Shown here piece by piece: positions 36,608 through 46,719 of a stretch of 64,000 bases of DNA. The notes beneath the pieces were generated by a model. It did not search any database. It had not been told where the DNA came from and saw only the letters and a list, made by a program, of their open reading frames with translations. Every line of letters begins with the position of its first letter. Within the stretch, counting starts at the first letter, position 1. This DNA is from Herbinix hemicellulosilytica (GTDB lineage: Bacteria; Bacillota; Clostridia; Lachnospirales; Lachnospiraceae). A program made the translations under genes and the position numbers. The DNA lies in the NCBI RefSeq assembly GCF_002904165.1, contig NZ_CVTD020000008.1, forward strand, positions 124,001 to 188,000. The letters are read 5' to 3'.

Positions 36608-36640
36608 ACCCGGCTGGTATCTCCAACCGGGTATTTATTA
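36608..36640 (+). terminator. Rubrerythrin terminator
   Basis: ACCCGGCTGG pairs with CCAACCGGGT (one mismatch) around TATCT, followed by ATTTATT, 65 bp after the rubrerythrin stop. Confidence 0.8.
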
Positions 36641-36708
36641 AAATCGACGTCAAAAAATAAAACGGCGAAAATAGACCGACAGTAAAAATCGACATGCAAT
36701 ATTTTTCT

Positions 36709-36736
36709 TTGATATCAAAATAAAGTGTGTTAAAAT
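36709..36736 (+). promoter_or_regulatory. Promoter of the structured leader / YesL gene
   Basis: TTGATA (36709-36714), 16-nt spacer, TAAAAT (36731-36736). Transcription would begin near 36743, about 250 bp before the YesL start. Confidence 0.6.
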
Positions 36737-36742
36737 ATACAC

Positions 36743-36886
36743 GAATAAGCAGATTAGGCGAAGGAAAACAGTACGTTTTAAGTGACATGATAATGTCACT
36801 ATAAAACGCAGGGTTTTCCTTCGATAAGTGCAACGTGAGCGACAATGCGAAGCATTGGAGCTACTAACTCGCCGAAAGCAGATTAG
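36743..36886 (+). ncRNA. Structured leader RNA or small mobile insert upstream of yesL
   Basis: A long hairpin: AAGGAAAAC (36761-36769) / GTTTTCCTT (36813-36821), then CGTTTTA / TAAAACG and AGTGACAT / ATGTCACT with a GATA loop. A second hairpin is AGC-GA-CAATGC-GAA-GCATTG-GA-GCT (36838-36862), with tandem G.A positions as in kink-turns. GGCGA (36757-36761) and TCGCC (36869-36873) could close both into one junction. A 9-nt direct repeat GCAGATTAG flanks the block (36749-36757 and 36878-36886). I do not recognise a known riboswitch class. A further short hairpin lies at 36899-36924; no U-tract follows. Confidence 0.5.
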
Positions 36887-36994
36887 TGCATAATGATAAG
36901 CATTTTATATGGTATATTAATGCTACAGCAAAAATAATAAAGTCAGTGTAAATGCTATTATATTTTTAAATTATTATATACAAGGGAGATTACT

Positions 36995-37654
36995 ATGAGC
37001 AGTTTTTTTAATTTGGAAAATCCGGTTTTTCAACTGCTGGCAAAAGTGTGTGATATGCTTTTTGTAAGTATTGTTTATATTACTCTTTGTTTACCTATTG
37101 TTACCATAGGTCCGGCCAGCACAGCCCTGTATTATGCGGTTGTAAAAGTTATCCGCAGAGAAAGGGGATATATTTTCAAAGAGTTCTTCCGGTCATTCAA
37201 GCTTAATTTCAAAAGAGGTGCCATAATAGGAATATTACTTACACTTGCATATATTGTTTTAGGATTTGATTTACTTTATGCATGGGGACTTACAGAGCCG
37301 GACAGCAGTAAAGGGTCTCTTCTTATGGGTATATTTTTAGGAATCGCGTTTTTGGTTGTCAGCTTTTCCATATATGTTTTTCCTATTCTTTCCCGGTTTG
37401 ATATGACAGTAAAGCAGTTATTCAAAGCGGCTGTTTATATGTCGATGAGGCATGTACATTTTACAATTTTAATGATAGTCGTAAATGTTGCCGCAGTGGT
37501 TATCGTTATTTTCTTTTTTCCCTTTATCTTTATTGCCCCGGCAACTGTTGCTTTGGTTAATTCGTTTATGATGGAAAGAATATTTAAGAAATATATGCCA
37601 AAATCTGAAGGACCGGGGGAAGAAACCGGTAAAGATGAGTGGTATTTGGAATAA
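36995..37654 (+). CDS. YesL-family (DUF624) membrane protein
   Basis: 219 residues with about five membrane segments. The family start SSFFNLENPVFQLLAKVCD, the block ITLCLPIVTIGPASTALYYAV and the middle RRERGYIFKEFFRSFKLNFKRG mark DUF624/YesL. Such proteins normally accompany sugar ABC importers and are thought to assist them, but here it precedes glutamine synthetase, 15 bp apart, so it may serve another role. AAGGGAG lies 8 nt before the ATG. Function unproven. Confidence 0.88.
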   Translation: MSSFFNLENPVFQLLAKVCDMLFVSIVYITLCLPIVTIGPASTALYYAVVKVIRRERGYIFKEFFRSFKLNFKRGAIIGILLTLAYIVLGFDLLYAWGLTEPDSSKGSLLMGIFLGIAFLVVSFSIYVFPILSRFDMTVKQLFKAAVYMSMRHVHFTILMIVVNVAAVVIVIFFFPFIFIAPATVALVNSFMMERIFKKYMPKSEGPGEETGKDEWYLE

Positions 37655-37669
37655 GGGGGAGAAAAACAT

Positions 37670-39778
37670 ATGTCGGAAAAATTAACTGATATATTCGGTA
37701 TAGATGTGTTCAGCGATGCGGTAATGATTGAAAGACTTCCAAAAAAAATATACAGTGCTTTAAAAAAGACTATTGAAAACGGGGAGGACCTGGACCCTAA
37801 TGTGGCGGAAGTGGTTGCCAACGCCATGAAGGACTGGGCAATCGAGAGGGGAGCAACCCACTATACCCATTGGTTTCAGCCCATGACCGGAATAACCGCT
37901 GAAAAGCATGATTCATTTATAAGTCCAACTTCTGACGGAAAAATTATAATGGAATTTTCGGGAAAGGAACTGATAAAAGGAGAGCCGGACGCATCATCCT
38001 TTCCTTCCGGAGGATTACGGGCAACCTTTGAAGCCAGAGGTTACACCGCCTGGGATTGTACTTCACCGGCATTCTTAAGGGAGGATGCTTTGGGTGTGAC
38101 ATTATGCATACCTACAGCATTTTGTTCGTATACCGGAGAAGCCCTGGATATGAAAACACCGCTTCTTAGGTCCATGGAGGCTTTAAATAAACAGGTTTTA
38201 AGAATATTAAAACTTTTCGGCCATACCGATATAAAACATGTTTACCCGACGGTAGGGCCGGAGCAGGAATATTTTCTTATCGACAAATCCAAATATTTAA
38301 AGCGGGACGATCTTATATTTACGGGAAGAACTTTATTCGGAGCCATGCCTCCTAAAGGTCAGGAATTGGGGGACCATTATTTCGGAAACATTAAAGAACG
38401 GGTAGCTTCATTTATGAAAGAATTGAATATTGAACTGTGGAAGATGGGTGTAACGGCAAAGACACAGCATAATGAAACGGCTCCCGCCCAGCATGAACTG
38501 GCTCCGATTTTTACAACCGCAAATATAGCGACCGATCATAATCAGCTAATAATGGAATCCATGAAGCGGATTGCCAATCGTCACAATCTGGCATGCCTGC
38601 TTCATGAAAAACCTTTTGCCGGGGTAAACGGGTCAGGAAAACACAATAACTGGTCGCTGGTTACAGATACGGGTAGGAATTTACTGGATCCCGGTAAAAC
38701 TCCTCACGAAAATACTCAATTTTTGCTGTTCTTTACAGCTGTTATAAAGGCTGTGGATATGCATGCTGATTTACTGAGGGTGTCAGCCGCAAATCCGGGT
38801 AATGATCACAGGCTTGGTGGACATGAAGCTCCTCCAGCTATAATATCGGTATATATTGGGACTCAGCTGGAAGACGTGCTAAATCAGATTATGAAAAACG
38901 GGGAAGCAAAAAGCTGTATGGTCGGCGGAAAAATAAATGTCGGTGTACATACCATTCCTGAGCTTTATAAAGATGCCAGTGACCGGAACCGGACATCTCC
39001 TTTTGCATTTACAGGAAATAAATTTGAATTCAGAATGGTTGGTTCTTCTATGTCAGTAGGCATGGCAAACACTGTGATTAACACCATAGTGGCCGATGTT
39101 CTTAGTGAAATGGCTGATGAGCTTGAACAAGCTGAAGACTTTAATTTGGCCGTTCATGATCTGATTAAAAGAACTATAACCGAACATATAAGAGTTATAT
39201 ATAACGGGAACGGATATTCACAGGAATGGATTGAGGAGGCTGAAAGAAGAGGCTTACCTAATTTAAGGTCCATGGTGGATGCTATTCCCGCATTGGTTAC
39301 GGAAAAGGCTGTTAAACTGTTTGAAAAACATAATGTCTTTTCGAAAACAGAACTTATGTCACGTCGGGATGTACTATTTGATTCGTATGCCAAGACACTT
39401 AATATAGAAGCCAAAACCATGATATCCATGGCAGGCTCGCAATTCATCCCTGCGGTAGTAAAATATACGAAAATATTGGCGGATTCGATTAATTCCGTAA
39501 AAGAAGCAGTACCGGAAGCCGATATATCGGTACAAAAGGAACTGCTAATAAAGACTTCCGGATTATTGTCCGAGGCTCAAAGTGCATTGCAAAAACTTCG
39601 TGATCTGATAAAAGAGGCAGAGGGGATAGCTGACGGAGAAAAGAAAGCACGGTTTTTCTATGAGAAAGTTAAACCGGCCATGGAAGCACTTCGTACACCG
39701 ATTGATACCCTTGAGCTTATAGTTGACAGGGAGTTATGGCCGGTGCCTACATATGGGGAGTTATTGTTTGAGATATAA
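37670..39778 (+). CDS. glnN: Glutamine synthetase type III
   Basis: 702 residues, the length of GSIII rather than GlnA (about 440). It condenses ammonia and glutamate to glutamine with ATP. Signatures: [21 protein letters not shown] near residue 60, [30 protein letters not shown] in the glutamate site, [18 protein letters not shown], and [13 protein letters not shown]. The C-terminal extension of about 130 residues (helical) is typical of GSIII. AGGGGGAG lies 8 nt before the ATG. It is preceded by a YesL protein and a structured leader RNA, and ends at the terminator at 39801. Confidence 0.96.
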   Translation: MSEKLTDIFGIDVFSDAVMIERLPKKIYSALKKTIENGEDLDPNVAEVVANAMKDWAIERGATHYTHWFQPMTGITAEKHDSFISPTSDGKIIMEFSGKELIKGEPDASSFPSGGLRATFEARGYTAWDCTSPAFLREDALGVTLCIPTAFCSYTGEALDMKTPLLRSMEALNKQVLRILKLFGHTDIKHVYPTVGPEQEYFLIDKSKYLKRDDLIFTGRTLFGAMPPKGQELGDHYFGNIKERVASFMKELNIELWKMGVTAKTQHNETAPAQHELAPIFTTANIATDHNQLIMESMKRIANRHNLACLLHEKPFAGVNGSGKHNNWSLVTDTGRNLLDPGKTPHENTQFLLFFTAVIKAVDMHADLLRVSAANPGNDHRLGGHEAPPAIISVYIGTQLEDVLNQIMKNGEAKSCMVGGKINVGVHTIPELYKDASDRNRTSPFAFTGNKFEFRMVGSSMSVGMANTVINTIVADVLSEMADELEQAEDFNLAVHDLIKRTITEHIRVIYNGNGYSQEWIEEAERRGLPNLRSMVDAIPALVTEKAVKLFEKHNVFSKTELMSRRDVLFDSYAKTLNIEAKTMISMAGSQFIPAVVKYTKILADSINSVKEAVPEADISVQKELLIKTSGLLSEAQSALQKLRDLIKEAEGIADGEKKARFFYEKVKPAMEALRTPIDTLELIVDRELWPVPTYGELLFEI

Positions 39779-39800
39779 ATATAGTGAAGATACATATGAT

Positions 39801-39845
39801 AAAAGGCCGAGAAAGAAAAGATTTACTTTCTTGGCCTTTTTACTA
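39801..39845 (+). terminator. Terminator after glnN
   Basis: AAAAGGCC-GAGAAAG pairs with CTTTCTTGGCCTTTT, followed by a T-run, about 20 bp after the stop codon. Confidence 0.85.
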
Positions 39846-39962
39846 TGGTTTTATGTTTAATTTTATGATTTTATATTTAAATAAATATTTACACCTGTAA
39901 TAAATAGGCTGAATATAAATTTTATTAAACCATTATTAGCAAATTGTATCTAAAAAAATTTC

Positions 39963-39991
39963 TTGACATAGAATGTATTATAATATATATT
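39963..39991 (+). promoter_or_regulatory. Promoter of the fatty acid synthesis operon
   Basis: TTGACA (39963-39968), 17-nt spacer, TATATT (39986-39991). The operators described next begin at its -10 box. Confidence 0.7.
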
Positions 39992-40022
39992 TTGATTATC
40001 AAAATATTTGACTACCAAAATA
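39990..40022 (+). promoter_or_regulatory. Two FabT-like operators
   Basis: First site TTTTGATTATCAAAA (39990-40004), an almost perfect palindrome; second site TTTGACTACCAAA (40007-40019). Both match the pattern TTTGA-N-N-N-CAAA known for FabT, the MarR-type repressor of the fatty acid operon. They overlap and follow the -10 box, just upstream of the marR-type gene, which fits autorepression. Confidence 0.65.
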
Positions 40023-40078
40023 ATTATTAATTTATTAGAACATAATGAGTTATTTTTACTTACTTAGGAGTGGATTAT

Positions 40079-40549
40079 GTGAAAGAGAGAATTTTAGAGA
40101 TTAACAAACTACTGGTTGAGATTTACGAAGATGTAATCCATATTGAGGAATACGCGATAAAAACAGGAGTGTTTAAAGATCTTTCCATAACCGAAATCCA
40201 TACGCTTGAAGCAGTAGGCCTTTACGGTTCGAAAACCATGTCAGAAGTAGCATCGGAACTAAATATTACGATGGGGACTTTGACTACTGCGATCGACAAG
40301 CTGATTAAGAAAGGATATGTAGAAAGAAAAAGAAGTGATGTAGACCGCAGAATAGTAAATGTGAGTCTGACCAAGAAAGGAAAGTTAGCCTATCGTGTTC
40401 ACGAAAAGTTTCATTTGGATATGGTAAAGGCTATTATGAATGATTTTACTTCACAGGAGGAAGAAGTGCTGCTTTGTGCGCTTAGAAAGTTAAATAACCA
40501 TTTGAAGGACATATATAATTATTCAGGCGAGAATCAGCAAAGTCAATAG
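40079..40549 (+). CDS. fabT: MarR-family repressor, probable FabT
   Basis: 156 residues from GTG 40079, which is 8 nt after TTAGGAG; GTG 40070 overlaps that site. Winged-helix MarR fold: LSITEIHTLEAVGLYGSKTMSEVASELNI, then TLTTAIDKLIKKGYVERKRSDVDRRIV. As the first gene of the fab-acc operon it is placed like FabT of Firmicutes, which binds acyl-ACP and represses the operon when long-chain products are plentiful. The two palindromes upstream are likely its sites. Confidence 0.85.
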   Translation: MKERILEINKLLVEIYEDVIHIEEYAIKTGVFKDLSITEIHTLEAVGLYGSKTMSEVASELNITMGTLTTAIDKLIKKGYVERKRSDVDRRIVNVSLTKKGKLAYRVHEKFHLDMVKAIMNDFTSQEEEVLLCALRKLNNHLKDIYNYSGENQQSQ

Positions 40550-40562
40550 GAGGACTACCATA

Positions 40563-41567
40563 ATGGGCCATGCAGCCATAATAGGGACAGGAAGTTTTGT
40601 ACCCGACAATATAATGACCAACGACGATTTAAGTAAAATGGTTGAAACCAGTGATGAATGGATCAGGACCAGAACAGGGATTCGTGAACGGAGAATTTCA
40701 TCCGGATTAAACACTTCTGATCTTGCTTATGAAGCAGGAACACGGGCTATAAAGGATGCTGGTCTGCAACCTGAAGATATAGATCTTATAATATGTGCGA
40801 CCATAACACCCGACTATTTTATGCCGTCCTGTGCATGTATGGTTCAGCAAAGATTGGGGGCAAAAAATGCGGCTGCTTTTGATCTTGTCGCTGCATGTAC
40901 AGGAATGATTTACGGGATTGTTACTGCAGAGCAGTTTATTAAAAGCGGTATGTACCGTAATGTTCTTGTAATAGGCACCGAGGTTTTATCCAAAATTCTG
41001 GATTGGGAAGACAGATCAACCTGTGTTTTATTCGGGGACGGAGCCGGAGCAGTAGTATTATCTCAGTCCGATAAAGGGGGAATTATTCTTGCATCCAATC
41101 TGGAATCTGACGGAAGCAAATATAAGCTTTTGACATGTCCGGCTGTACCGCTTAAAAATCCTTATGTCAGTGTCGGTGGTAAAAATTCTCAGGCAGATTT
41201 GTATAATGATACAAGGTCTGTTATAAAGATGGCAGGTCAGGAGGTATTTAAATTTGCTGTCCGGACTATTATCGATAACATAGAAGCGGTATTAAAGAAA
41301 ACAGGCCTTAATTCGGACGATATTCGGTATATTATACCCCATCAGGCCAATCAGAGAATATTCGAACAGGCTTCAAAATTGAGTGGGATTTCAGTAGACC
41401 GCTTCTATATGAATCTGGACCGATACGGAAATACATCGGCGGCAAGTATAGGAATAGCTTTGGATGAGCTTGCTAAAGATACGGGGATAAAATCCGGTGA
41501 CATAGTGGTACTGGTCGGTTTTGGCGGAGGTATGACAGGCGGATCTGTCATCCTAAAGTGGAATTAG
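40563..41567 (+). CDS. fabH: 3-oxoacyl-ACP synthase III
   Basis: 334 residues. It starts fatty acid synthesis by joining acetyl-CoA (or branched acyl-CoA) to malonyl-ACP. The triad is visible: Cys in DLVAACTGMIYGI, His in IPHQANQRIF, and Asn in YGNTSAASIGIA; the first block is GTGSFVPDNIMTNDDL. AGGAGG lies 8 nt before the ATG. It follows the regulator by 13 bp. Confidence 0.97.
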   Translation: MGHAAIIGTGSFVPDNIMTNDDLSKMVETSDEWIRTRTGIRERRISSGLNTSDLAYEAGTRAIKDAGLQPEDIDLIICATITPDYFMPSCACMVQQRLGAKNAAAFDLVAACTGMIYGIVTAEQFIKSGMYRNVLVIGTEVLSKILDWEDRSTCVLFGDGAGAVVLSQSDKGGIILASNLESDGSKYKLLTCPAVPLKNPYVSVGGKNSQADLYNDTRSVIKMAGQEVFKFAVRTIIDNIEAVLKKTGLNSDDIRYIIPHQANQRIFEQASKLSGISVDRFYMNLDRYGNTSAASIGIALDELAKDTGIKSGDIVVLVGFGGGMTGGSVILKWN

Positions 41568-41645
41568 TAATAAACCGGGTATATACCCGGGTTCATAAAA
41601 ATATATATATCTATTATATTAATAGCTTTAAGGAGGATTTGAATT

Positions 41646-41888
41646 ATGGATATGAAAAAAGTTAAAGAAATTATAGCAGAGCAATTGGGAATAGACGCAG
41701 AGGAATTAAGACCCGAGACATCGCTAAAAGATGATTTAAATGCAGATTCTTTGGATCTTTTTCAAATTATTATGAGTCTGGAAGAAGAATTTGATATTGA
41801 GATACCAACAGAGGATACCGAGAACATAAATACAATAGGTGATATTGAGGCTTATCTGGAAAAAAGATTGGAAAATGTAGAAGAATAG
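41646..41888 (+). CDS. acpP: Acyl carrier protein
   Basis: 80 residues, acidic. The phosphopantetheine attachment serine is in [11 protein letters not shown] (DSL). Carries the growing acyl chain for the enzymes encoded around it. AAGGAGG lies before the ATG. Confidence 0.96.
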   Translation: MDMKKVKEIIAEQLGIDAEELRPETSLKDDLNADSLDLFQIIMSLEEEFDIEIPTEDTENINTIGDIEAYLEKRLENVEE

Positions 41889-41919
41889 TAAGAAATCTAT
41901 TTAGACAGGAGCTTAAAAA

Positions 41920-42852
41920 ATGAAATCACGAATATGTGAGATGTTAAATATTGAGTATCCCATATTTCAGGGAGCTATGGCATGGATAGCAAATGCTTCC
42001 CTGGCAGCAGCCGTATCAGAAGCCGGAGGACTCGGAATTATAGCGGGAGGTACCGCTCCGGTGGAACTTATTAGGGAAGAGGTCAGGAAAGCAAAAAAAA
42101 TGACGTCCAAACCTTTTGGAGTAAACATAATGCTCTTAAGCAATAATGCCAATGAGATAGCAAAAATGGTTTGCGAAGAAGGGGTTAAAGTGGTTACCAC
42201 CGGTGCCGGGACTCCGTCAAAATATATGGATATGTGGAAAGCCCATGATATAAAGGTAATACCTGTAGTTCCTTCCGTAGCCATAGCCAAAAGGATGGTA
42301 AGATGCGGTGCTGATGCGGTTATTGCCGAAGGCACAGAAGCGGGGGGACATGTCGGGGAACTGACTACTATGGTACTTGTTCCGCAGATTGTCGACGCGG
42401 TGGATGTACCTGTTATAGCAGCCGGCGGCATAGCAGACGGCAGGCAGGTTGCCGCAGCGTTTATGCTTGGGGCTGAAGGGGTACAGGTCGGGACCCGGTT
42501 TTTAACCGCATTTGAATGTACTATACATGAAAATTACAAGAAAAAAGTACTTAATGCCAAGGATATTGATACCGTTGTTACAGGGCGCCGTACAGGACAT
42601 CCGGTGAGGGTAATTAAAAATAAATTAAGCCGAAAATTTTTTGAGCTGGATGAAAGCCTGGCTTCGAAGGAAGAGTATGAAAAGCTTGGATCCGGAGCAT
42701 TGGCCAGAGCTGTTTTTGATGGGGATATGGAGTACGGAAGCATTATGGCAGGACAGGTTGCCGCAATGGTAAACAAAGAGCAAAGCTGCAAGGAAATAAT
42801 AAAAGAAATGATGGAAGATGCATCAAAACTGTTAAATAAAGACTGGAATTAG
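41920..42852 (+). CDS. fabK: Enoyl-ACP reductase II (FMN-dependent)
   Basis: 310 residues, nitronate monooxygenase/FabK fold. It reduces trans-2-enoyl-ACP with NAD(P)H through FMN, replacing FabI; such bacteria resist triclosan. Visible: [27 protein letters not shown] (start), [30 protein letters not shown] and the FMN phosphate region [32 protein letters not shown]. Close to typical Clostridium/Streptococcus FabK in length and position after acpP. Confidence 0.96.
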   Translation: MKSRICEMLNIEYPIFQGAMAWIANASLAAAVSEAGGLGIIAGGTAPVELIREEVRKAKKMTSKPFGVNIMLLSNNANEIAKMVCEEGVKVVTTGAGTPSKYMDMWKAHDIKVIPVVPSVAIAKRMVRCGADAVIAEGTEAGGHVGELTTMVLVPQIVDAVDVPVIAAGGIADGRQVAAAFMLGAEGVQVGTRFLTAFECTIHENYKKKVLNAKDIDTVVTGRRTGHPVRVIKNKLSRKFFELDESLASKEEYEKLGSGALARAVFDGDMEYGSIMAGQVAAMVNKEQSCKEIIKEMMEDASKLLNKDWN

Positions 42853-42866
42853 AATAGGGTGGTTTA

Positions 42867-43808
42867 ATGAGGAAAATAGCGTTTATCTTTCCCGGTCAGG
42901 GCTCACAATATGTCGGCATGGGAAAGGAGCTGTGTGACAGTTTTGAGCAATGCAGGGAAGTATTTGATATTACAGATGAATGCCTGGGTTTTAATTTTTC
43001 TGAGATGATATTTAACGGAAAGAAAGAAGACCTGGACCGGACCGAAAATACGCAGCCGGCTATTGTTACCGTTTCCCTTGCGGCATATGCGGCTTTAAGG
43101 ACATACAATGTTATGCCCCATGTAACGGCTGGCCTTAGCCTTGGCGAATATACCGCTTTAACGGTCAGCGGTGTCTTTACCCAGTCCCAGGTAATCGGTC
43201 TGGTTAGAAAAAGAGGCAGATTTATGGAGGAAGCTGTTCCTGAAGGTAAGGGTAAAATGTGTGCCGTTTTGGGTCTTACCGAAGAAAAGGTAAGGGAAGT
43301 TTGCCAAAAGGCAAAAGAGTATGGCCTGGTAGAACCGGCAAACTTTAACTGTCCCGGACAGATAGTCATAGGAGGGGAAGCAAAAGCTGTGGAGGAAGCG
43401 GCTAAAATAGCCGAAAGTGAAGGTGCTTTAAAATGCATATTCCTTTCGATGAGTACTCCTTCTCATACGGAATTGCTTTTTCCCGCGGCAGAAAAGCTAA
43501 AAAAAGAATTGGACAATATAACCCTGGGACATATGAACATTCCGGTTATAAGCAACGTTACCGCCGATTATATTAAGTCGGTGGAGGATGTTAAAGACTT
43601 GCTGTACCGACAGGTAATGAAAAGTGTTTTGTGGGAACAGTCTGTGCGAAAAATGGTTGAAGACGGAGTAGACCATTTTGTTGAGGTGGGACCCGGTAAG
43701 ACCTTATCCTCTTTTGTAAGGAAAATCAACCGCAACCTTAAGGTATATCATGTGGATGATATAAAATCCCTGGAAGAAACCGCAGCGGCACTGAAAAAGA
43801 TAAACTAA
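42867..43808 (+). CDS. fabD: Malonyl-CoA:ACP transacylase
   Basis: 313 residues. It moves malonyl groups from CoA to ACP. The N-terminal FIFPGQGSQYVGMG, the nucleophile serine in AGLSLGEYTAL and the GPGKTLSSFVRKI end block are all present; active-site Arg and His lie in the VRKRGRFMEEA and STPSHTELL segments. Start follows GGGTGG. A 154-bp gap to fabG contains no gene; a sequence resembling half of the FabT site (TTTAGATTATCAAG) is at about 43850. Confidence 0.96.
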   Translation: MRKIAFIFPGQGSQYVGMGKELCDSFEQCREVFDITDECLGFNFSEMIFNGKKEDLDRTENTQPAIVTVSLAAYAALRTYNVMPHVTAGLSLGEYTALTVSGVFTQSQVIGLVRKRGRFMEEAVPEGKGKMCAVLGLTEEKVREVCQKAKEYGLVEPANFNCPGQIVIGGEAKAVEEAAKIAESEGALKCIFLSMSTPSHTELLFPAAEKLKKELDNITLGHMNIPVISNVTADYIKSVEDVKDLLYRQVMKSVLWEQSVRKMVEDGVDHFVEVGPGKTLSSFVRKINRNLKVYHVDDIKSLEETAAALKKIN

Positions 43809-43962
43809 TCGTAGTAAAAACAATGAATGGGATTAAAGAAACCATTACTTTAGATTATCAAGACATTATATTAAAGCCTAGATGCGAACTTAAAAATAAA
43901 CAGATAATAATATAATTTTTTGCACTTATATTTATAAAAATAATTAAGAAATGGAGTCGGAT

Positions 43963-44703
43963 ATGCTTAAAGAAAAAATCGCTGTAATAACAGGTGCCGG
44001 AAGAGGCATAGGAAGAGCAATAGCATTGCAGTTTGCAGAGTATGGTGCAAAGGTGGTTTTAAATTACAGAAACAGTTTATCACAGGTTGAGGAACTTATC
44101 CAGACCATAAGCAGGCTTGGCGGTGAAGCTATTGCAGTCAAAGCCGATGTAAGCCGGGAAGAAGAAGCAAAATACCTGATTGAGGAAGCAGTAAAGAAAT
44201 ATAATAAGATTGATATTCTGGTTAACAATGCAGGCATTAATAAGGATAATTTGCTAATGAGGATGACAGAAGAAGAATTTGATGCCGTTATGGATGTCAA
44301 TTTAAAAGGCACATTTTTTTGCATGAAGCATGCGGCAAAGATTATGTTAAAACAGCGATACGGAAAAATTATAAATATATCCTCCGTTGTAGGATTAGCG
44401 GGCAATATAGGCCAGGCAAATTATGCCGCATCTAAAGCGGGGGTAATCGGCTTGACAAAATCGGCTGCCAGGGAGCTAGCCCGTAAAGGTATAACGGTAA
44501 ATGCCGTTGCACCGGGATTTATAAAGACAGACATGACTGATGCGCTTCCCGATAAGGTAAAGGAAGCTAGCATTGCTGCTATTCCGATGGGCCGTTTTGG
44601 AGAAGCTTCCGAAGTTGCAGGCGCCGTATGTTTTCTTGCATCTGAAGCTGCCAATTATATAACTGGCCAGGTGTTGTCTGTAGACGGTGGAATGGTTATG
44701 TGA
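43963..44703 (+). CDS. fabG: 3-oxoacyl-ACP reductase
   Basis: 246 residues from ATG 43963, after GGAG; the ATG at 43951 is part of the ribosome site. Classical short-chain dehydrogenase: TGAGRGIGRAIALQF for NADPH, NNAGINKDNLLMRM, Ser in INISSVVGLAGNIGQ, and YAASKAGVIGLTKSAA with Tyr and Lys. It reduces 3-oxoacyl-ACP. Its stop overlaps the region upstream of fabF. Confidence 0.96.
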   Translation: MLKEKIAVITGAGRGIGRAIALQFAEYGAKVVLNYRNSLSQVEELIQTISRLGGEAIAVKADVSREEEAKYLIEEAVKKYNKIDILVNNAGINKDNLLMRMTEEEFDAVMDVNLKGTFFCMKHAAKIMLKQRYGKIINISSVVGLAGNIGQANYAASKAGVIGLTKSAARELARKGITVNAVAPGFIKTDMTDALPDKVKEASIAAIPMGRFGEASEVAGAVCFLASEAANYITGQVLSVDGGMVM

Positions 44704-44744
44704 TTATATTATATGCCGAATTAAACGGCATGGAGGGAAACTGC

Positions 44745-45983
44745 ATGAATTACAGAGTAGTGATAACAGGTTTGGGCGCTGTTACGCCCATTGGAAACAA
44801 CGTCAAAGAATTTTTTGACAATGTCAAAGCCGGAGTTTGCGGTATTGACTTTATTACAGGCTTTGATACGGAAAATTTTGAAGTCAAATTGGCCGCATCT
44901 GTTAAAAATTTTGATCCGAAGCCATATATCGATGTAAAAGAAAGCAGAAGAATGGACCGGTTTTCACAATTTGCCGTAGTGGCCGCCGCTCAGGCTTTGG
45001 AAGATGCTGCTATTGATCCTGAAAGCCTGGATAAAGACCGCTTTGGTGTGATAGTCGGTTCAGGCATAGGCGGGCTTGCGAATATTGAAAAACAGGAAAG
45101 AGTCCTTTTGGAGAAAGGACCAAGAAGAATAGATCCTTTATTCATACCTATGGTTATCACAAATATGGCTGCGGGCAATATAGCCATAAAATTCGGAGCC
45201 AGGGGAATATGTTCCAATGTAGTTACAGCCTGTGCCACCGGCAGCCATTGCATTGGTGAAGCTTTCAGGTATATCAAGCACGGGTATGCCGATGTTATTT
45301 TAGCCGGAGGGACCGAAGCTTCAATTACTCCTTTAGGTATTGCCGGTTTTAATGCTCTAAAGGCATTGTCGACCAGCAAAGATCCTCTTAGGGCCTCAAT
45401 TCCTTTCGATAAAGAAAGAGACGGTTTCGTTATGGGAGAAGGCGCAGGTATATTGCTCCTGGAAGAATATGAACATGCCAAAAAAAGAGGAGCCAAAATC
45501 TATGCGGAAATAGTCGGTTACGGAGCAACTTGTGACGCTTACCATATTACTGCCCCGGACCCTGAAGGATACGGCGGCACATTATCCATGAAAAATGCCA
45601 TGAATGAAGCGGGTATTACCCCCAAGGATATCTCTTATGTGAATGCTCACGGTACAAGTACACCGATAAACGACAGGCTGGAAACTCTGGCAATGAAAGC
45701 AGCTTTTGGTAAAGATATATATAATATCCCTATAAGTTCAACTAAATCCATGATAGGACATTTGCTGGGAGCAGCCGGGGCCGTGGAAGCAATTGTGTGT
45801 GTAAAGGCTATTGAAGAGGGCTTTATACCCGCGACTATAGGCCTTAAGGTTAAAGATGAGGAATGCGATTTGGATTATGTACCAAATACCGGCAGAGAAG
45901 GAAAGCTATCCTATGTAATGTCCAACAGTTTAGGTTTCGGAGGCCATAATGCAAGCTTAATCTTTAAAAATATGGAGGTATAG
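44745..45983 (+). CDS. fabF: 3-oxoacyl-ACP synthase II
   Basis: 412 residues from ATG 44745, after GGAGGGA. Elongating ketosynthase: Cys in [16 protein letters not shown], His in [12 protein letters not shown] and His in [15 protein letters not shown], Phe-rich [14 protein letters not shown] end. It lengthens acyl-ACP by two carbons. The frame extends to 44700 but lacks a site there. Confidence 0.97.
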   Translation: MNYRVVITGLGAVTPIGNNVKEFFDNVKAGVCGIDFITGFDTENFEVKLAASVKNFDPKPYIDVKESRRMDRFSQFAVVAAAQALEDAAIDPESLDKDRFGVIVGSGIGGLANIEKQERVLLEKGPRRIDPLFIPMVITNMAAGNIAIKFGARGICSNVVTACATGSHCIGEAFRYIKHGYADVILAGGTEASITPLGIAGFNALKALSTSKDPLRASIPFDKERDGFVMGEGAGILLLEEYEHAKKRGAKIYAEIVGYGATCDAYHITAPDPEGYGGTLSMKNAMNEAGITPKDISYVNAHGTSTPINDRLETLAMKAAFGKDIYNIPISSTKSMIGHLLGAAGAVEAIVCVKAIEEGFIPATIGLKVKDEECDLDYVPNTGREGKLSYVMSNSLGFGGHNASLIFKNMEV

Positions 45984-45985
45984 CC

Positions 45986-46480
45986 GTGAAATATAATGAA
46001 ATAATCGGCCTGATGCAGGAAATGACCAAGGCCGGTCTCAGCAAGATTTTGATTGAAAAAGAAGATTTTAAGCTTATTCTCGAAAAAGACGGGGTAAAAA
46101 CAAGTGAACCGGACCTTGCATCCGATGTAAAAGAAGCAAGACCGAATATTAATGATGCAAAATCTGCTGAAATTAAACCGTTAGATTCTCAAAAAGAAAT
46201 CACAGAAGAAAAAACGGATAACAAAGATAGTAAAGATATAGATCAGTATAAAAAGATTGTAGCTCCAATGGTAGGGACATTCTATGCTAAGCCTGCTCCG
46301 GATAAACCGCCTTATGTACAGGTTGGGGATAAGGTGAAGAAAGGGCAAATAGTCTGCATTATTGAGGCTATGAAACTTATGAATGAAATCGAAAGCGATG
46401 TGGACGGGGAAATTGTGGAGTGCCTTGTAGAAAATGAGCAGATGGTAGAATACGGCCAACCCCTTTTCCTTGTTAAGTAA
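45986..46480 (+). CDS. accB: Biotin carboxyl carrier protein of acetyl-CoA carboxylase
   Basis: 164 residues from GTG 45986, after GGAGG. The first 80 residues are a helical N-terminal part and a charged, flexible linker; the last 80 are the biotinyl domain with the biotinylated Lys in [12 protein letters not shown]. Carries carboxybiotin between AccC and AccD/AccA. A 239-bp non-coding gap follows before fabZ; it holds no gene and no clear terminator. Confidence 0.95.
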   Translation: MKYNEIIGLMQEMTKAGLSKILIEKEDFKLILEKDGVKTSEPDLASDVKEARPNINDAKSAEIKPLDSQKEITEEKTDNKDSKDIDQYKKIVAPMVGTFYAKPAPDKPPYVQVGDKVKKGQIVCIIEAMKLMNEIESDVDGEIVECLVENEQMVEYGQPLFLVK

Positions 46481-46719
46481 GAATTGCTTTCTCTTATAAA
46501 AGCTGTGCTTATAAAATCTCCGACTTCTAATAAAAAATCATTTGTGCTCTTTGTATAAAGACGTTAAGTAAATTTTAGATTTGATGTAAGTTTATAAATT
46601 TTTATTTTGGATTCTAAGGAAAGCTATACTTGAATATATAAAATTTTGACGAATCATGTTATATTAAATTTTGTATAAATGGAAAAAATAGGTTGCTATG
46701 GTCATAGAAAGGGATTATT

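Noticed and set aside
36695-36995. Known glutamine or c-di-GMP riboswitch before yesL-glnN
   Set aside because: The conserved cores of these classes, as I know them, are not present, so the leader is not assigned to them.
42896-43438. Minus-strand open frame of 180 codons inside fabD
   Set aside because: Shadow of fabD; Ser/Leu/Pro-rich, no family features.
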